DNA of 64,000 bases from Apostichopus japonicus (lineage: Eukaryota > Echinodermata > Holothuroidea > Aspidochirotida > Stichopodidae), in assembly GCF_037975245.1 (NCBI RefSeq), contig NC_092582.1:23527577-23591576 (forward strand), given 5' to 3'. Made by a program: the position numbers and the translations under genes. The notes beneath the pieces were generated by a model that ran no database searches, was not told where the DNA came from, and was given only the letters and a program-made list of their open reading frames with translations. Within the stretch, counting starts at the first letter, position 1, and every line of letters starts with the position of its first letter. This document shows positions 12,571 to 24,612 of the stretch, one piece after another.

Positions 12571-14420
12571 ATGATTATGCTGATCAATTGAGAGAGCATT
12601 GTGGTCAGGTGGTCAAGGCAGTGGACTTGATTATGCTGATCAATTGAGAGAGCATTGTGGTCAGGTGGTCAAGGCAGTGGACTTGATTATGCTGATCAAT
12701 TGAGAGAGCAGTGTGGTCAGGTGGTCAAGGCAGTGGATTTGATTATGCTGATCAATTGAGAGAGCAGTGTGGTCAAGTGGTCAAGGCAGTGGACTTGATT
12801 ATGCTGATCAATTGAGAGAGCATTGTGGTCAGGTGGTCAAGGCAGTGGACTTGTTTATGCTGATCAATTGAGAGAGCATTGTGGTCATGTGGTCAAGGCA
12901 GTGGACTTGATTATGCTGATCAATTAAGACAGCATTGTGGTCAGGTGGTTAAGGCAGTGGACTTGTTTATGCTGATCAATTGAGAGAGCATTGTGGTCAA
13001 GTGGTCAAGGCAGTGGACTTGATTATGCTGATCAATTGAGAGAGCATTGTGGTCAGGTGGTTAAGGCAGTGGACTTGATTATGCTGATCAATTGAGAGAG
13101 CATTGTGGTCAGGTGGTCAAGGCAGTGGACTTGATTATGCTGATCAATTGAGAGAGCATTGTGGTCAGGTGGTCAAGGCAGTGGACTTGATTATGCTGAT
13201 CAATTGAGAGAGCATTGTGGTCAGGTGGTCAAGGCAGTGGATTTGATTATGCTGATCAATTGAGAGAGCATTGTGGTCAGGTGGTCAAGGCAGTGGACTT
13301 GATTATGCTGATCAATTGAGAGAGCAGTGTGGTCAGGTGGTCAAGGCAGTGGATTTGATTATGCTGATCAATTGAGAGAGCAGTGTGGTCAAGTGGTCAA
13401 GGCAGTGGACTTGATTATGCTGATCAATTGAGAGAGCATTGTGGTCAGGTGGTCAAGGCAGTGGACTTGTTTATGCTGATCAATTGAGAGAGCATTGTGG
13501 TCATGTGGTCAAGGCAGTGGACTTGATTATGCTGATCAATTAAGACAGCATTGTGGTCAGGTGGTTAAGGCAGTGGACTTGTTTATGCTGATCAATTGAG
13601 AGAGCATTGTGGTCAAGTGGTCAAGGCAGTGGACTTGATTATGCTGATCAATTGAGAGAGCATTGTGGTCAGGTGGTTAAGGCAGTGGACTTGATTATGC
13701 TGATCAATTGAGAGAGCATTGTGGTCAGGTGGTCAAGGCAGTGGACTTGATTATGCTGATCAATTGAGAGAGCATTGTGGTCAGGTGGTCAAGGCAGTGG
13801 ACTTGATTATGCTGATCAATTGAGAGAGCATTGTGGTCAGGTGGTCAAGGCAGTGGATTTGATTATGCTGATCAATTGAGAGAGCAGTGTGGTCAGGTGG
13901 TCAAGGCAGTGGACTTGATTATGCTGATCAACTGAGAGAGCATTGTGGTCAGGTGGTTAAGGCAGTGGACTTGATTATGCTGATCAATTGAGAGAGCAGT
14001 GTGGTCAGGTGGTCAAGGCAGTGGACTTGATTATGCTGATCAATTGAGAGAGCATTGTGGTCAGGTGGTCAAGGCAGTGGACTTGATTATGCTGATCAAC
14101 TGAGAGAGCATTGTGGTCAGGTGGTTAAGGCAGTGGACTTGATTATGCTGATCAATTGAGAGAGCAGTGTGGTCAGGTGGTCAAGGCAGTGGACTTGATT
14201 ATGCTGATCAATTGAGAGAGCATTGTGGTCAGGTGGTCAAGGCAGTGGACTTGATTATGCTGATCAACTGAGAGAGCATTGTGGTCAGGTGGTCAAGGCA
14301 GTGGATTTGATTATGCTGATCAATTGAGAGAGCAGTGTGGTCAGGTGGTCAAGGCAGTGGACTTGATTATGCTGATCAATTGAGAGAGCATTGTGGTCAG
14401 GTGGTCAAGGCAGTGGACTT
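12571..14420. repeat. 56-bp satellite derived from a SINE head
   Basis: About 33 head-to-tail copies of a 56-bp unit holding ATGCTGATCAATTGAGAGAG and GTGGTCAGGTGGTCAAGG. The spacing is exactly 56 bp where checked (12,578 and 12,634). An 11-unit, 616-bp higher-order block repeats: the variant TAAGACAGC occurs at 12,925 and 13,541. Toward the right a 3-unit (168-bp) block recurs with the variant GATCAACTGAG. Part of the unit equals the first bases of the tRNA-derived SINE that ends the array, including its A-box-like sequence. Confidence 0.93.
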
Positions 14421-14690
14421 GATTGTGATCTAAGGCTTGCAGGTTTGAGTCTTGGCCACATAATTATGTTGTGTCCTTGGGCAAGGCACTTTATCTCCAT
14501 TGAGAGCTTATAACCCAGGTGTATAAATGGGGACCTGTGAGTTAAACTGTCAATTGGGGGCTGTTTAGCTGCTGCCAAGTTATGTTTAACAGGTTATCGT
14601 TGACCTGGGTAATATTGCTATGCGCCTTGAGCACCGTTATCAGTGGATATGTCTGCACTTTATAAATCCTCAATAAGATTATTATCAAGA
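14393..14690 (+). mobile_element. tRNA-derived SINE ending the 56-bp array
   Basis: The element starts GTGGTCA, which pairs with TGGCCAC at about 14,453-14,459 as a 7-bp acceptor-like stem (one G-U). It has an A-box-like TGGTCAGGTGG and a B-box-like GGTTTGAGTCTTGG. The head most resembles a serine or leucine tRNA. The body (CCTTGGGCAAGGCACTTTA, then GGTGTATAAATGGGGACCTG) resembles the conserved central part of many marine-invertebrate SINEs. The 3' end is AT-rich near 14,670-14,690. It appears to be the only full-length copy next to the array. Confidence 0.78.
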
Positions 14691-14779
14691 CGCTCGAATC
14701 AAGTCCGGCTGCATTCAGTTGGGTAGTGTACGGTCAGCATTAAATTATTGGCTGAAGTGTCACAACAGAAGTTGCAATC

Positions 14780-15090
14780 CTGGAGAAAGTCTTTGGCTGT
14801 CACAGTAAATCAGAGATGCCAACCTCTTGACACAAAAAAACAGACTGAATATCCTACAAAATCAGATTTTGGAGAGAAAATCAGATGTAAAAATGTTAGA
14901 AAAATGTTTACTGGTAAGAAGGGGCAAGTAAAATGTTTGCTTTTTCATTAACATTTAATGAGAAAATTGTAAAGCTGCCGATTCCGCGTATTTCCCGCCC
15001 ATGTAGGCTCGTTGTTCAACAAGTTTGTCAGGGTTTTGGGGGTTACTTGTACATGTTGTCATGCGATTCAGCTTCCTTTAAAAGAAGATG
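14780..15090 (+). repeat. Dispersed repeat, copy 1
   Basis: This segment matches 50,218-50,535 in inverse orientation. Shared pieces include GCCGATTCCGCGTATTTCCC, CCATGTAGGCTCGTTGTTCA, AATGAGAAAATTGTAAAGCT and an AGATGCCAA start. The family is not recognised. Short open frames here are not coding. Confidence 0.8.
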
Positions 15091-15507
15091 GAAAGATGAA
15101 AAATAGTCTTTTCAAGAGGCAATATTGTATTATCGTATTTCACTTGTTTTCAGTACTAAATATGATAAAATCGTACTCGTTGGCATATCTGGTAAATGGT
15201 TTATGTAAATTATAACTACTGTAAAATCTAAATTTCAGCTGATTGCAAATTTTTGGATGGAAGGAAAAACACTTGGAAATGAAACAGCAATTGACACATG
15301 TACAAAAGAGTTAAAACTTGGAATTAACTCAAAAGCTCAGGTGACTTGTGTCAAGCGTGAGCCCTCCCTTTAATATATAGTTAGTTAACAGGGCTAAGTA
15401 AACAGTACAAAGAACCAAAAATACAAACACAACAGAGAACAAACAGTAGGAGAGAATAAAAAAATGAGAATTGGGCTACAATAATTATGAAATGTAAATA
15501 TGCAGAT
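15091..15507. other. No gene recognised
   Basis: Spacer between a dispersed repeat and a foldback-like element. AT-rich with no visible gene. Confidence 0.5.
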
Positions 15508-15516
15508 TGGTTTCAG

Positions 15517-16549
15517 GCTTTCTGGTCACTTCGCCCAACAACCATTTCGCCCAACTGCCATTTTCGCCCAACCAGCCTGGTCATTTTGCCCAACCAGCCT
15601 GGTCATTTCGCCCAACCAGCCTGGTCATTTCGCCCAACCAGCATGGTCATTTCGCCCAACCTTGTTGGTCATTTCGCCCAACCATTTTTTTACTCATTTT
15701 CAGTGAGAATAATATTACTTTTTCTATTTCACTAGTTCAATTTGATTTATTTTGGGTTATATTACTTCGTGGTAGGTAAATAAAGTGAGGTCCGCTCGAC
15801 ATCGATCGGAGTCTGAGCATTTATTTCGGGTATAATGGGAGGATTACACTACTTTAAGCGGTTACGCGTACAATAGAAGTTATTTTATTACACAAACAAG
15901 GGGAATCGGTGTGGAATAATATCACCTTTTCTATTTCACTAGTTCAATTTGATTATTTTGGGTTATAGTATTACACTACTTTAGACGGTTACGCATACAA
16001 TGAAAGTTATATTATTAAACAAACAAAGGGGAATCGGTCTCCATAAAAACCTATCAAACCTACAGTAACCCCTAAAGTACTGATCCATCTTACTGACTAA
16101 CAATTAATTAATTGTTAGAGTTAATTCCCGAACGTTTCCTTATTAAATTGAAAAAAATTTAATATATAAAACCGGTCCGTAATATTGAAGAACTATATTT
16201 AATCAATGTTACCACTGTATCAATGTAATCACATATGTAATCGATTTAACCACGACTTCAAGTTTCCTTATTATTCGGTTCATATCCCTTAACGTTACCA
16301 ATTCCGAACATTTACTATCAAACATAACCCCTAAAACACTGATCCATCCTCAAGTTTCCTTAATATTCGGTTCGTATCCTGTAACGTTACCAATTCCCGA
16401 ATGTTTCCTTTTGAATTATCATATTTAATCAAGGTTGGGCGAAATGACCAGGCTGGTTGGGCGAGATGACCAGGCTGGTTGGGCGAAATGGTAAGGTTGG
16501 GCGAAATGGCTGTTGGGCGAAATGGTTGTTGGGCGAAGTGACCTGCTTC
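15517..16549. mobile_element. Foldback-like element with TTCGCCCAAC arms
   Basis: The left arm (about 15,523-15,690) and right arm (about 16,435-16,543) are inverted copies built of about 22-bp tandem units, each holding TTTCGCCCAACCAGCCTGGT. The outermost shared sequence, GGTCACTTCGCCCAACAACC, is identical on both arms. Candidate flanking repeats TGGTTTCAG (15,508) and TGGTTTAAG (16,550) match 8 of 9. The centre holds two direct copies of a TTCTATTTCACTAGTTCAA segment (about 15,720 and 15,932). No protein frame was found. Open frames on the arms come from the tandem units. Confidence 0.72.
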
Positions 16550-16558
16550 TGGTTTAAG

Positions 16559-17839
16559 CAGTCTACCAGAAAGAATTCTATGTGACATATTAAGTTTTGA
16601 TCTACACACCATGCCTCTCTAATAGAGCAGCTAACCCAGACATTAGTTATGATACCTGACAGTCTTGATATCCAGATGTTAAAAATGACAATAAACTACA
16701 ATGACGTTCTAAGATTCTATTTATAAATGCTTAATTAAAACAATGTGTCAGTAGGTTGCCATTCTGGACCAAGAGTCAAAATTCCTGTGTTGCTGGTGGG
16801 ATGGAATTTGATAGACTTTCATCTCGTACACCTATGTATGTACCTTCTGACCTCACACAGATAACACAAAAATACTGCTGTGGCAGAATGAAAAATTTGA
16901 TGTAACATAGAACATTGGTTTAACTAATATTACCAAAAAGTACTAGCATCAAACTCTTATTTTTAACATTGATACCAATTAAGACCAAATATATACTTTT
17001 TTTTGTTCGTCTTGAAAGTTGAAATGATTAATTAAATTCACAATTCTCCAACGTCATTAATGCTCATTAATGACCATGTGGCAGGGGGAATAGGCAGGGA
17101 CAGAATGTTTTTTCCCTACTTTTAATGCAGCTGATTATGTACAAAGAAATGCCACCAGTTACGGTTAAACATCATTTTTAGCTTTAACAATAACTACCAT
17201 ATATATAACCACGGAAACATGCTGAGATAAGAAAAACCAAAATTCCCTCTTCATTATAGCCATAAATGTGACATATATTCCTAATGTTAGTATAACCAGA
17301 GAAACATGCTGAAATATGCTGAAATATGAAAAACAACTTCTTTCTTCATGTTAGCTACAGCAACTGACATACATTACCAACACTGTACAGTACACTATAC
17401 ATGAACTAAACAACTTTTCTGTTATTTGAACTTTATATAGAAAATCTACCCAACACCCTATTCAAGGAGAGCTTTAATTAAGGCACCTTGGACAATAGGC
17501 AAGAGATTCGTAAAGTCGATACTCCCCTTGGTAAACACTTTCAAATTAGTAAGAACTTTTGAGATAATAGGGGTTGAAAAGATATTTAACAAAAGTGAGA
17601 AGAATCTAGAAGAAGAATGGATTTATCGCTTAAATACCTTTGCTCCAGTGGTAACTGGTTACCTTTAGTTTATGTAGTTATTTGACATAATCTTGAACAT
17701 GCTAAGTGAGAGAAGAAACAATAAACAACTTGGCCACCAAAACAAGCTGTGGTAGTAATTGGCACTCTCTCCTGCTTATTTATTGCCTGAGAATCCTCAC
17801 ATTCATTAAGTAGAATCCACAGACCAAGTATGAGGTGCC
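16559..17839. other. No gene recognised
   Basis: AT-rich DNA with no supported gene, RNA or repeat. Confidence 0.5.
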
Positions 17840-18200
17840 CCCAAGTTTTACTTAAATTGAAGTTACCCTATTTACAAGATTTTCAGACTTGCCTCTCGTG
17901 GTCTCTTCAGAACTAAACTACAGTATAGACTTTCACGGTCACCTCTGGTGACCTTCGACCTCCTCAAAGAACAAAAGATTCTCTCTATTACCTTTGCTGA
18001 TATGTACATACAGCACCATGTAAGAAGCTTTTCTTTTGGCGTTACCAAGTTTACTATCTAGATCAGACTTGAACATCTGTTGACCTCAAATGACCTTTCA
18101 CCTATCCCAATAACAACAGCAGTGAGACCTTTCCAAGAAGAAATAACCATATGAGATTCATCAAAACTAGTATTTTGCTAAGTTACTGTAGCTTCGTTTC
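17840..18200. repeat. Diverged TGACC-motif repeat, second copy
   Basis: The segment carries GGTGACCTTCGACCTCC, TGACCTCAAATGACCTTTCA and an AAGTTTACTATC-like piece, resembling 10,016-10,565. Similarity is weak and judged by eye. Confidence 0.4.
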
Positions 18201-19780
18201 TAAAGTTTTGACCTTGCTGACAAACAGAAGCAGCAAACAACGTAGTATGGGCAATCTACACATAAGTTTGATGTTCATGCAGCTGTGCTTCTTGAGTTGT
18301 TGCTTTCCTTAATTGTTTATGAGCCAGAATGCCACAATCATCATATATTAACATTCTTGCACACACCCAAGAGTGTTTTACACTCTCATTGAGAGCATTG
18401 TTGTTTTGATTTTGCATTGTTTGAAAGTAACAACCTTAACAAAAGATCCCTCAACCACAGAATCCAGAGGACTCAATGAATCTTTTCAAAAGAAATTTGA
18501 GCACTTTGTACTATACAAGTCCCAGTCTGAATGCAAAACAAGTGCATACTGTATGCACATACACGCATTCACAGACCCCATTACCATCACACTGTACATA
18601 GGAAATTTGTTTTGCAAGGAATCAAATTGTTAACTGGTCATGACAAAAAGTCACTAAGTCTCCTTTCAATTTACAGACACTTATTTAGCACTGACTAGGA
18701 TTGCACTGTTTATAAGCTAATTACAACATATATACTAGATTTATACCTACAGGGGTATACAGCCTTTACAAATACATGTAAAATGTAAAAGTGTTTAAGG
18801 TTGTCTGACATGATTTTTGGTCATCTCATTCAATCGGACAACCGTTAAATTTTAGCCCTGGTTCCTGTATTTATACAAAGCCTGTATATGCTAGCTAGGT
18901 GTGGGAGAATGGGCCTATACTGTACCTCACTGTTTCTTTGAGCCGTGTATAGATAGCAAATTCCTTTATTTTTCCATTTTTGTATCTTTGCAGTTTTAAC
19001 TGCAAAATGGTATGCTAACACATTTCACTGTTTCTACACTGCCTAAATCATAGTGATCTTTTACACAATGAATCAGAAGGCTGACAAATGCATCCATCAT
19101 TCACTTGCAAATCCATGTCAAGTGCGAATCTGAATTTAACTCTTTACAAAAATTAATGGTAGTGTAAGACTAAGAGAGTAAACTTGTCTCAAAGCTCCTT
19201 AAATTTGTTGTTTAGTTTGCAAAGGATACCCGATAGCATGTAGGAAATGCCCCACAAAATCATTCACAAGGTATTTGGCCATCTCTAGAGTACATATTGG
19301 TATTCTAACAAAAAACAATCTGTTCTTAAATTTTTTGAGTTAAAGAACCTAATTTTATCCTACCGATGTAAACTTACAGTGATTTGCTGTAATTGTTGGG
19401 CATTTGAAGGTTTCTATCAGCAAAACTGGTTTTCCTGAAGTGACAAACAATTGTGTATCCTGATTTGAGTTTTTGCAAATCATCTCTTTAAGGTTCATGT
19501 GTACTAAACTCATGAACCTTAAAAATGTAAAATTTGTAATATCATGCTTATAACTTGCTAAAAAGTTTTGTATCTTTCACTAAATTAGTGTTCTTATTAT
19601 TTTAAGTCCAGACAGGGATTTCCATTTCTTTATTGTTAGTAGTCTACAGTACTTTTGGCGCTAATAGTAATGGTATGTACAGTACTCAACTGTTGTGGTG
19701 TTGCCTAAGCATAACCAAACCATCATATGTTCAACAAACTTTACTAATTGGTTTAGAAATGACCAGTAACGTTATTAGTG
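18201..19780. other. No gene recognised
   Basis: AT-rich DNA. The 86-codon + frame at 18,373-18,633 has no recognisable domain and typical non-coding composition. Confidence 0.5.
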
Positions 19781-19784
19781 AAAA

Positions 19785-19860
19785 AAAGTTTGCGTCCCGG
19801 GGATGCAAGCCCCTGAATAAGTTTGCGTCCCGTAAAAAAAGCTTGCGTCCCAATCTAAAA
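19785..19860. repeat. Three TTTGCGTCCC-type repeats
   Basis: AGTTTGCGTCCC occurs at about 19,788 and 19,820, with a close copy at 19,841. The first is part of an imperfect hairpin, TTGCGTCCCGGGGATGCAA. A related group lies at 24,535-24,612. Confidence 0.7.
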
Positions 19861-21329
19861 CCAATTACGTTTATTGTATGACCTACTGTTACTAATAATA
19901 TCACTGCCTATACTTTGTGAAAGTTATACACAATATATGGCAGAAATGCTCAGTGCCTTAACTTCGCTATTTTTCAGGGGGGCAGGGGCACCCCTCCTTT
20001 CGACCACCCTGTTGTTTCAACCAATTTTTACCCCCAGTCCCCTCCTTCATCCGTCCTTCTACTTCCCTACTCACCAACTCCGTAGTAGATCCGTGCTTTG
20101 ACCTTGCAGTGATTCCAACAAACAATTCTTCAAAAATCCCAGTACCTACAGTAGAGTGTGCATATCTCTTGCTAAATTCCAGTTCACTGTACTACTGCAT
20201 GTACATGCCTGTTCGAGCTTCATTTTCTACACAACTACACATGCGCAAATCCTTAAAATCTGATCAAACATTTATCCTGGCTTTTGCAAGGAATCATCTA
20301 CACGAAAATTACAGTAGGTCTATGTGAATAGTTTTTTACGCAATGTAGATTTTTAAAAAATCAGTTCAATGTTCTAAAGTACAGTAGTTTACACACGAAT
20401 TTTGTGCCAAAATAACATTTACTAAAGCACTAGGTTAATTGGACCGCGAAAAATTGTTGCAACAGAAACTACTGATGGTAAGAATGCACATTTTACATTA
20501 GCAACTGTTAATACAAGGAGAAGAAAACAAGAGCATCAATGACGCAGTATCTCAATACTGGAAGTTTTAATTTTGATTCCTAATTTCAAATCTTTGCTAT
20601 GTCTCTACAATTATCAATATCAATCATGGTACAACAAGTATATAACTTGCATTTTTGCTACTTTGCCACGAATAGTCTCTGCAGGTTACACTTTATCCTG
20701 CTAGTCTTGCCTTTAGCGCTCATTGCCTGTTAGTCGAAAGAACGACGTTGCAAGGTTTAGTAATATCATAGAATATTTAAGAACTTGTTTCTTATGTGGT
20801 ATCCTTCATCTTGGGTCAGTCTCTGTTGGACTTTTTGGTCATATAGTTTGACGTCAATGACAACGGCCAAATTAGAAGAGGCGAACAACTCGACCATATT
20901 CTTGATGCCTGCCTTGAGAGCTAGGCCTATTGACCTACTGTATGTTACTGTAGACTGTAGTGGTGACTACCATCAAAACTGTGTCCACTTCTAGATATCA
21001 AAACAACCCACGTTTTTCCATCTCAATTTTTCTGACATGAAGATTTCATGGATTTATGACTTGGAAAATATCATGTAAAAGAAGATTACAAGTTTTTATA
21101 TGCAAGTGATGGGTGGCCTCCTCCTCCCCTAATAGCCACCTCAGTTCCTCTCCATTTTGTTATTTTATTTTAATTCTTTGTACATTTGATGTCAAACATT
21201 ACAGGTTCCAAAGAAAGCTAAACATACTTCTTATAACCTTATACATCTTATATCCTTATAAATAAAACATAACCTTATACAATTTTTATAGTCTTATAAA
21301 AGTTGTGATGCTATGGCTGGCTCCTCTTT
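19861..21329. other. No gene recognised
   Basis: AT-rich DNA with small open frames (19,874-20,327 and 20,785-20,994) that show no known motif. Confidence 0.5.
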
Positions 21330-21866
21330 TATACGTACCCATCAAACAAACTTACCCTGGTCCTTCCTAGGAAAAGCTGTCTGAACACCAGTACAATGCT
21401 AATGTGGCTATCACTGAAAGCCTAATAGGCCTATGGGGCCTAGGCCTATATATATTTTTTTAAATGCACTAGGCCTACAGTAAGTAGCCTTCAGGAATAC
21501 AAGAATGTGTATACGTAATTATACAAAATACATGAAGGGCAATCAAACAAACTTATCATGGCCCTTGCTCTGAAAAGCTACCTGAACACCAGTACTATCT
21601 TTAAATGGATGTTACAAAAACGAAGGCCTAATATAAATTAAATGCACTAGGGGGCCTAGGCCTATATATATTTTTTTAAATGCACTAGGCCTACAGTAAG
21701 TAGCCTTCAGAAATACAAGAATGTGTATACGTAATTATACAAAATACATGAAGGGCAATCAAACAAACTTATCATGGCCCTTGCTCTGAAAAGCTACCTG
21801 AACACCAGTACTATCCTTAAATGGATGTTACAAAAACGAAGGCCTAATATAAATTAAATGCACTAC
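21330..21866. repeat. 216-bp tandem duplication plus older copy
   Basis: A 216-bp unit (GGGGCCTAGGCCTATATATA through TAAATTAAATGCACTA) is present twice, starting at 21,435 and 21,651, nearly identical. A third, diverged partial copy precedes it at about 21,330-21,430 (CAAACAAACTTACCCTGGTC). The high identity indicates recent duplication. Confidence 0.9.
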
Positions 21867-23144
21867 GTAGAATTCAGCAGTACAGAATGTGTATATGTAA
21901 TTAGCATGCAATACCTGGCGTACCGAACTACAGTACAGAAAATTGGTCACGAGGGTAGCCATTTTCGTATATCTAACATGTAGCTGCCATGAGTCATAGC
22001 CAATCTGCTACAAAACAGACTTGGGGGCGGGGCTTAATCATCAAAAACGGACCTTTTTACTAAAAGTAGGGGCGGCAGCTCAGTGTTGTTTTAAGAAAGG
22101 AAAATCATTTAAACATCAAATAAAGCAAATAAAAGCCATAAAATGTCATATACAGCTAGTAAAATTCTTATTAATACCTACCTGTAAACAACAAATGAAA
22201 GTTTAAAATGTTAATAAAATATATAATACATAGGACCCTATCTTAGACGATACCACTGTTGAAAGACAATTCTATTCTATTCTCTTTCATAAAACATAAG
22301 TTTTGGAGCGTGTGCAAAAATGGGTTGTTTCAACTGTATTTCAGTCCAAATTGGCCCGATTTGGACATAAATCGGTGAAAAAGTCATAGAATGAGATAAA
22401 ATTCTCGAATAAAAAATAGTAACTTTTGTTGGCCTATATGATATATGCTTGCTCTGAAAATTCCAGAGAAAAAGAACTTTATATGAAGACGCTGAAAATT
22501 TTTTAAGAGAAGAGAGAGTCCCACTTACTGTTACAATATCTCTATACATGTAATGTATTGAGATAAAAATACTGTGAGCTGAAATATCCTGTTCACGATC
22601 AGAAATGTTAGCGTCCCACAAAATGCATAGATTGTCTCCACTCATTAACATTTTCTGATCAAAACAATGATTCAAATATTAAGAAGCCTCTTCGTTGTCA
22701 AAAGGTATACGTACTGCATGTGACATGGCCTAACGTTATGATATTGGAGTACACACACATGATAGCCTATACTGCAAAAAACTTCACTATCTCTATACAG
22801 GGGAAAGTAAGTTGCAAGTAATTGTTGTTAAACAACATACTCCGTGTTCACTGAGCACTACAGGTGCGAGAATTTTCACAGACAATGGATGGGGACTTAT
22901 AACCAATCAAATCATGTGAATTTTGGAAGAGAATCATTGGCTATTTTTAGCATGAAAATCTCTGTAATGGGTGTTGTTAACCCTGTATATACTGTACTTG
23001 CGGTTGATTGTTATGATATATTTATTTTCAAACAAATTCAATGATCTGTTGGAGTAGGGGAACTTTTGCGTCTTTAAGAAGAAGTTGTGGTTTTGAAAAG
23101 AAATAATGTTCATTCCAAAATGTGTTTTGACAGTTTTGTTATGT
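21867..23144. other. No gene recognised; one long chance frame
   Basis: AT-rich DNA. A 132-codon minus frame covers 22,277-22,675. It lacks recognisable domains, has phenylalanine-, serine- and isoleucine-rich composition expected of AT-rich DNA, and has no visible splice or promoter context. I regard it as non-coding. Confidence 0.5.
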
Positions 23145-23153
23145 TTTCCGTTG
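23145..23153. repeat. 9-bp flanking repeat, left
   Basis: TTTCCGTTG flanks the foldback-like element here and recurs exactly at 24,484-24,492, consistent with a 9-bp target duplication. Confidence 0.65.
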
Positions 23154-24483
23154 CGAAGTGATTATTCGCAGGGCAGCCTGGCGAATAACGTACACAGACA
23201 CTTTATTCGCAGGGCTGTGACGATTTTGAAAATAGGTTTATTATTGGCTTTCGATGACACCATTTTTGATGTGACGTCATTCATTTGACTGTGGCGCGCA
23301 AACCCGAAGTTCTTTCATGTCTTTCAGTTTCAGGCTTACAAAATCAGATTCTACATTTTACATTTTACAGATCATATGCTACATTTTAAATGTCATGAAT
23401 TATTAGAGAAATATTGTTTTTGAAACGACTGACATAAGAAGAACTTAATTACATTTGCACATTAAATTTACGATTCAGGCCTAGGGGCCTAGGCCTAAGT
23501 CTGTAAGTTCTAACGTAGGTAGCCTAGCCTAAAATACATGTCGAAAGCGTTACTGTTAGCGTTAGGCTAGGCTAAATGGACTGACCAACGGTTAGCCACT
23601 GCCTAGGCTTGCTAACATTAGGTGTAGGCAATGATTAAGGATATGAAAGGATGGAACAGTTGGCCCCAAATCATGAGATTGAATCTTTTGCAAGTTCCCA
23701 GATTTATGAGATGCAAAAAGGGCTTCTGAAAAGTCAATTTTGGAGTCCTCAATTGTGCCAATCTTTATGGCCCCTTAACGTCAAATATAGGTTCTACTTA
23801 ATCCATATTTGAGGGGCTTGAAAGGCCGGTTTTGCTATTGATACCAGTCAGTTAAGGGGCCTTGAAAAAGCCAACCTTTTGGGCCCAAATAGTCTTAGCC
23901 ACTTCATAAGCTAAGTTTTGGAACCCCCGCAGTTCAATTTTAAAAGCTTATTTTAAGGGAGCTTATCTTGGGATTCCCCAAAAGCCGACATTGCCCGAAA
24001 GCCAATATGGTCAAGGGATGCAAATGCAAATGAGCAGTCACTCTGCAAAAAGAAAGGTGAAAATGAGGGATGACATTTATTATGTTGGCGGTACTAATGC
24101 TAGACTGATTCAATCTTAAGGCCCTAGGCTCCCAAAACCAATCCTAACAGCATTAAGATAGGAATCCCAAAGGCCAATAAATTCCTAAAAATATAAAGGC
24201 TCCCAATTAAGACTCTCAAAAAGATAGCTGGTGCCCAAAAGCAAATTCGAATAGCCCCAAAAGTTACTGAGCCCGTTAACCCAGTCTAAGGCTGCCCTGT
24301 GAATAAGGTGTATGTGTCTGGCTATTCGCAGGGCATCCCTGCAAATAAGATGCTTGTGTCTGGCTATTCGCAAGGCAGCCCTGCAAATAAGGTGTCTGTG
24401 TCCGGCTGTTCGCAGGGCTGCCCTGTGAATAAGATAAGTTGTGTCTGGCTATTCGCAGGGCTGCCCTGCGAATAAGCCCCACC
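23154..24483. mobile_element. Foldback-like element, 9-bp flanking repeats
   Basis: Palindromic TATTCGCAGGGC units occur in a short left arm (about 23,163-23,217) and, inverted, in a longer right arm (24,287-24,476). The spacer GTGTCTGTGT between units is also inverted between arms. The 9-bp direct repeats outside (TTTCCGTTG) fit Mutator-type insertion. The centre (about 23,640-24,280) is low-complexity with many GGCCCC and AAAAGCC runs. No transposase frame was found. The outermost ends match poorly, so the exact termini are uncertain. Confidence 0.6.
24287..24476. repeat. Tandem array of ~47-bp palindromic units
   Basis: About 4.5 units of roughly 47 bp each contain TATTCGCAGGGC followed by GCCCTGCGAATA or variants. 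The last unit (24,450-24,474) is a 25-base palindrome with one central base. Each unit could fold as a hairpin. The array is the right arm of the element above. Confidence 0.88.
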
Positions 24484-24534
24484 TTTCCGTTGACCTAGTT
24501 GTGAGTTTGTATACTTGGGGTTTGTTTATCAAAA

Positions 24535-24612
24535 AAAAGTTTGCGTCTTGAGACGCAAACAATTTGAAGACTTTGCGCCCCTAGCCAAAACATTGCGTCC
24601 CGGCAGAATCCT
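24535..24612. repeat. TTTGCGTC hairpin group
   Basis: GTTTGCGTCT and AGACGCAAAC (24,539-24,560) form 10-bp arms around a 2-base loop. CTTTGCGCCCC and ATTGCGTCCCGG follow. The group is related to 19,785-19,860. Confidence 0.7.

Noticed and set aside
22277-22675. 132-codon minus frame
   Set aside because: No recognisable domain, no splice or promoter context, composition typical of chance AT-rich frames.
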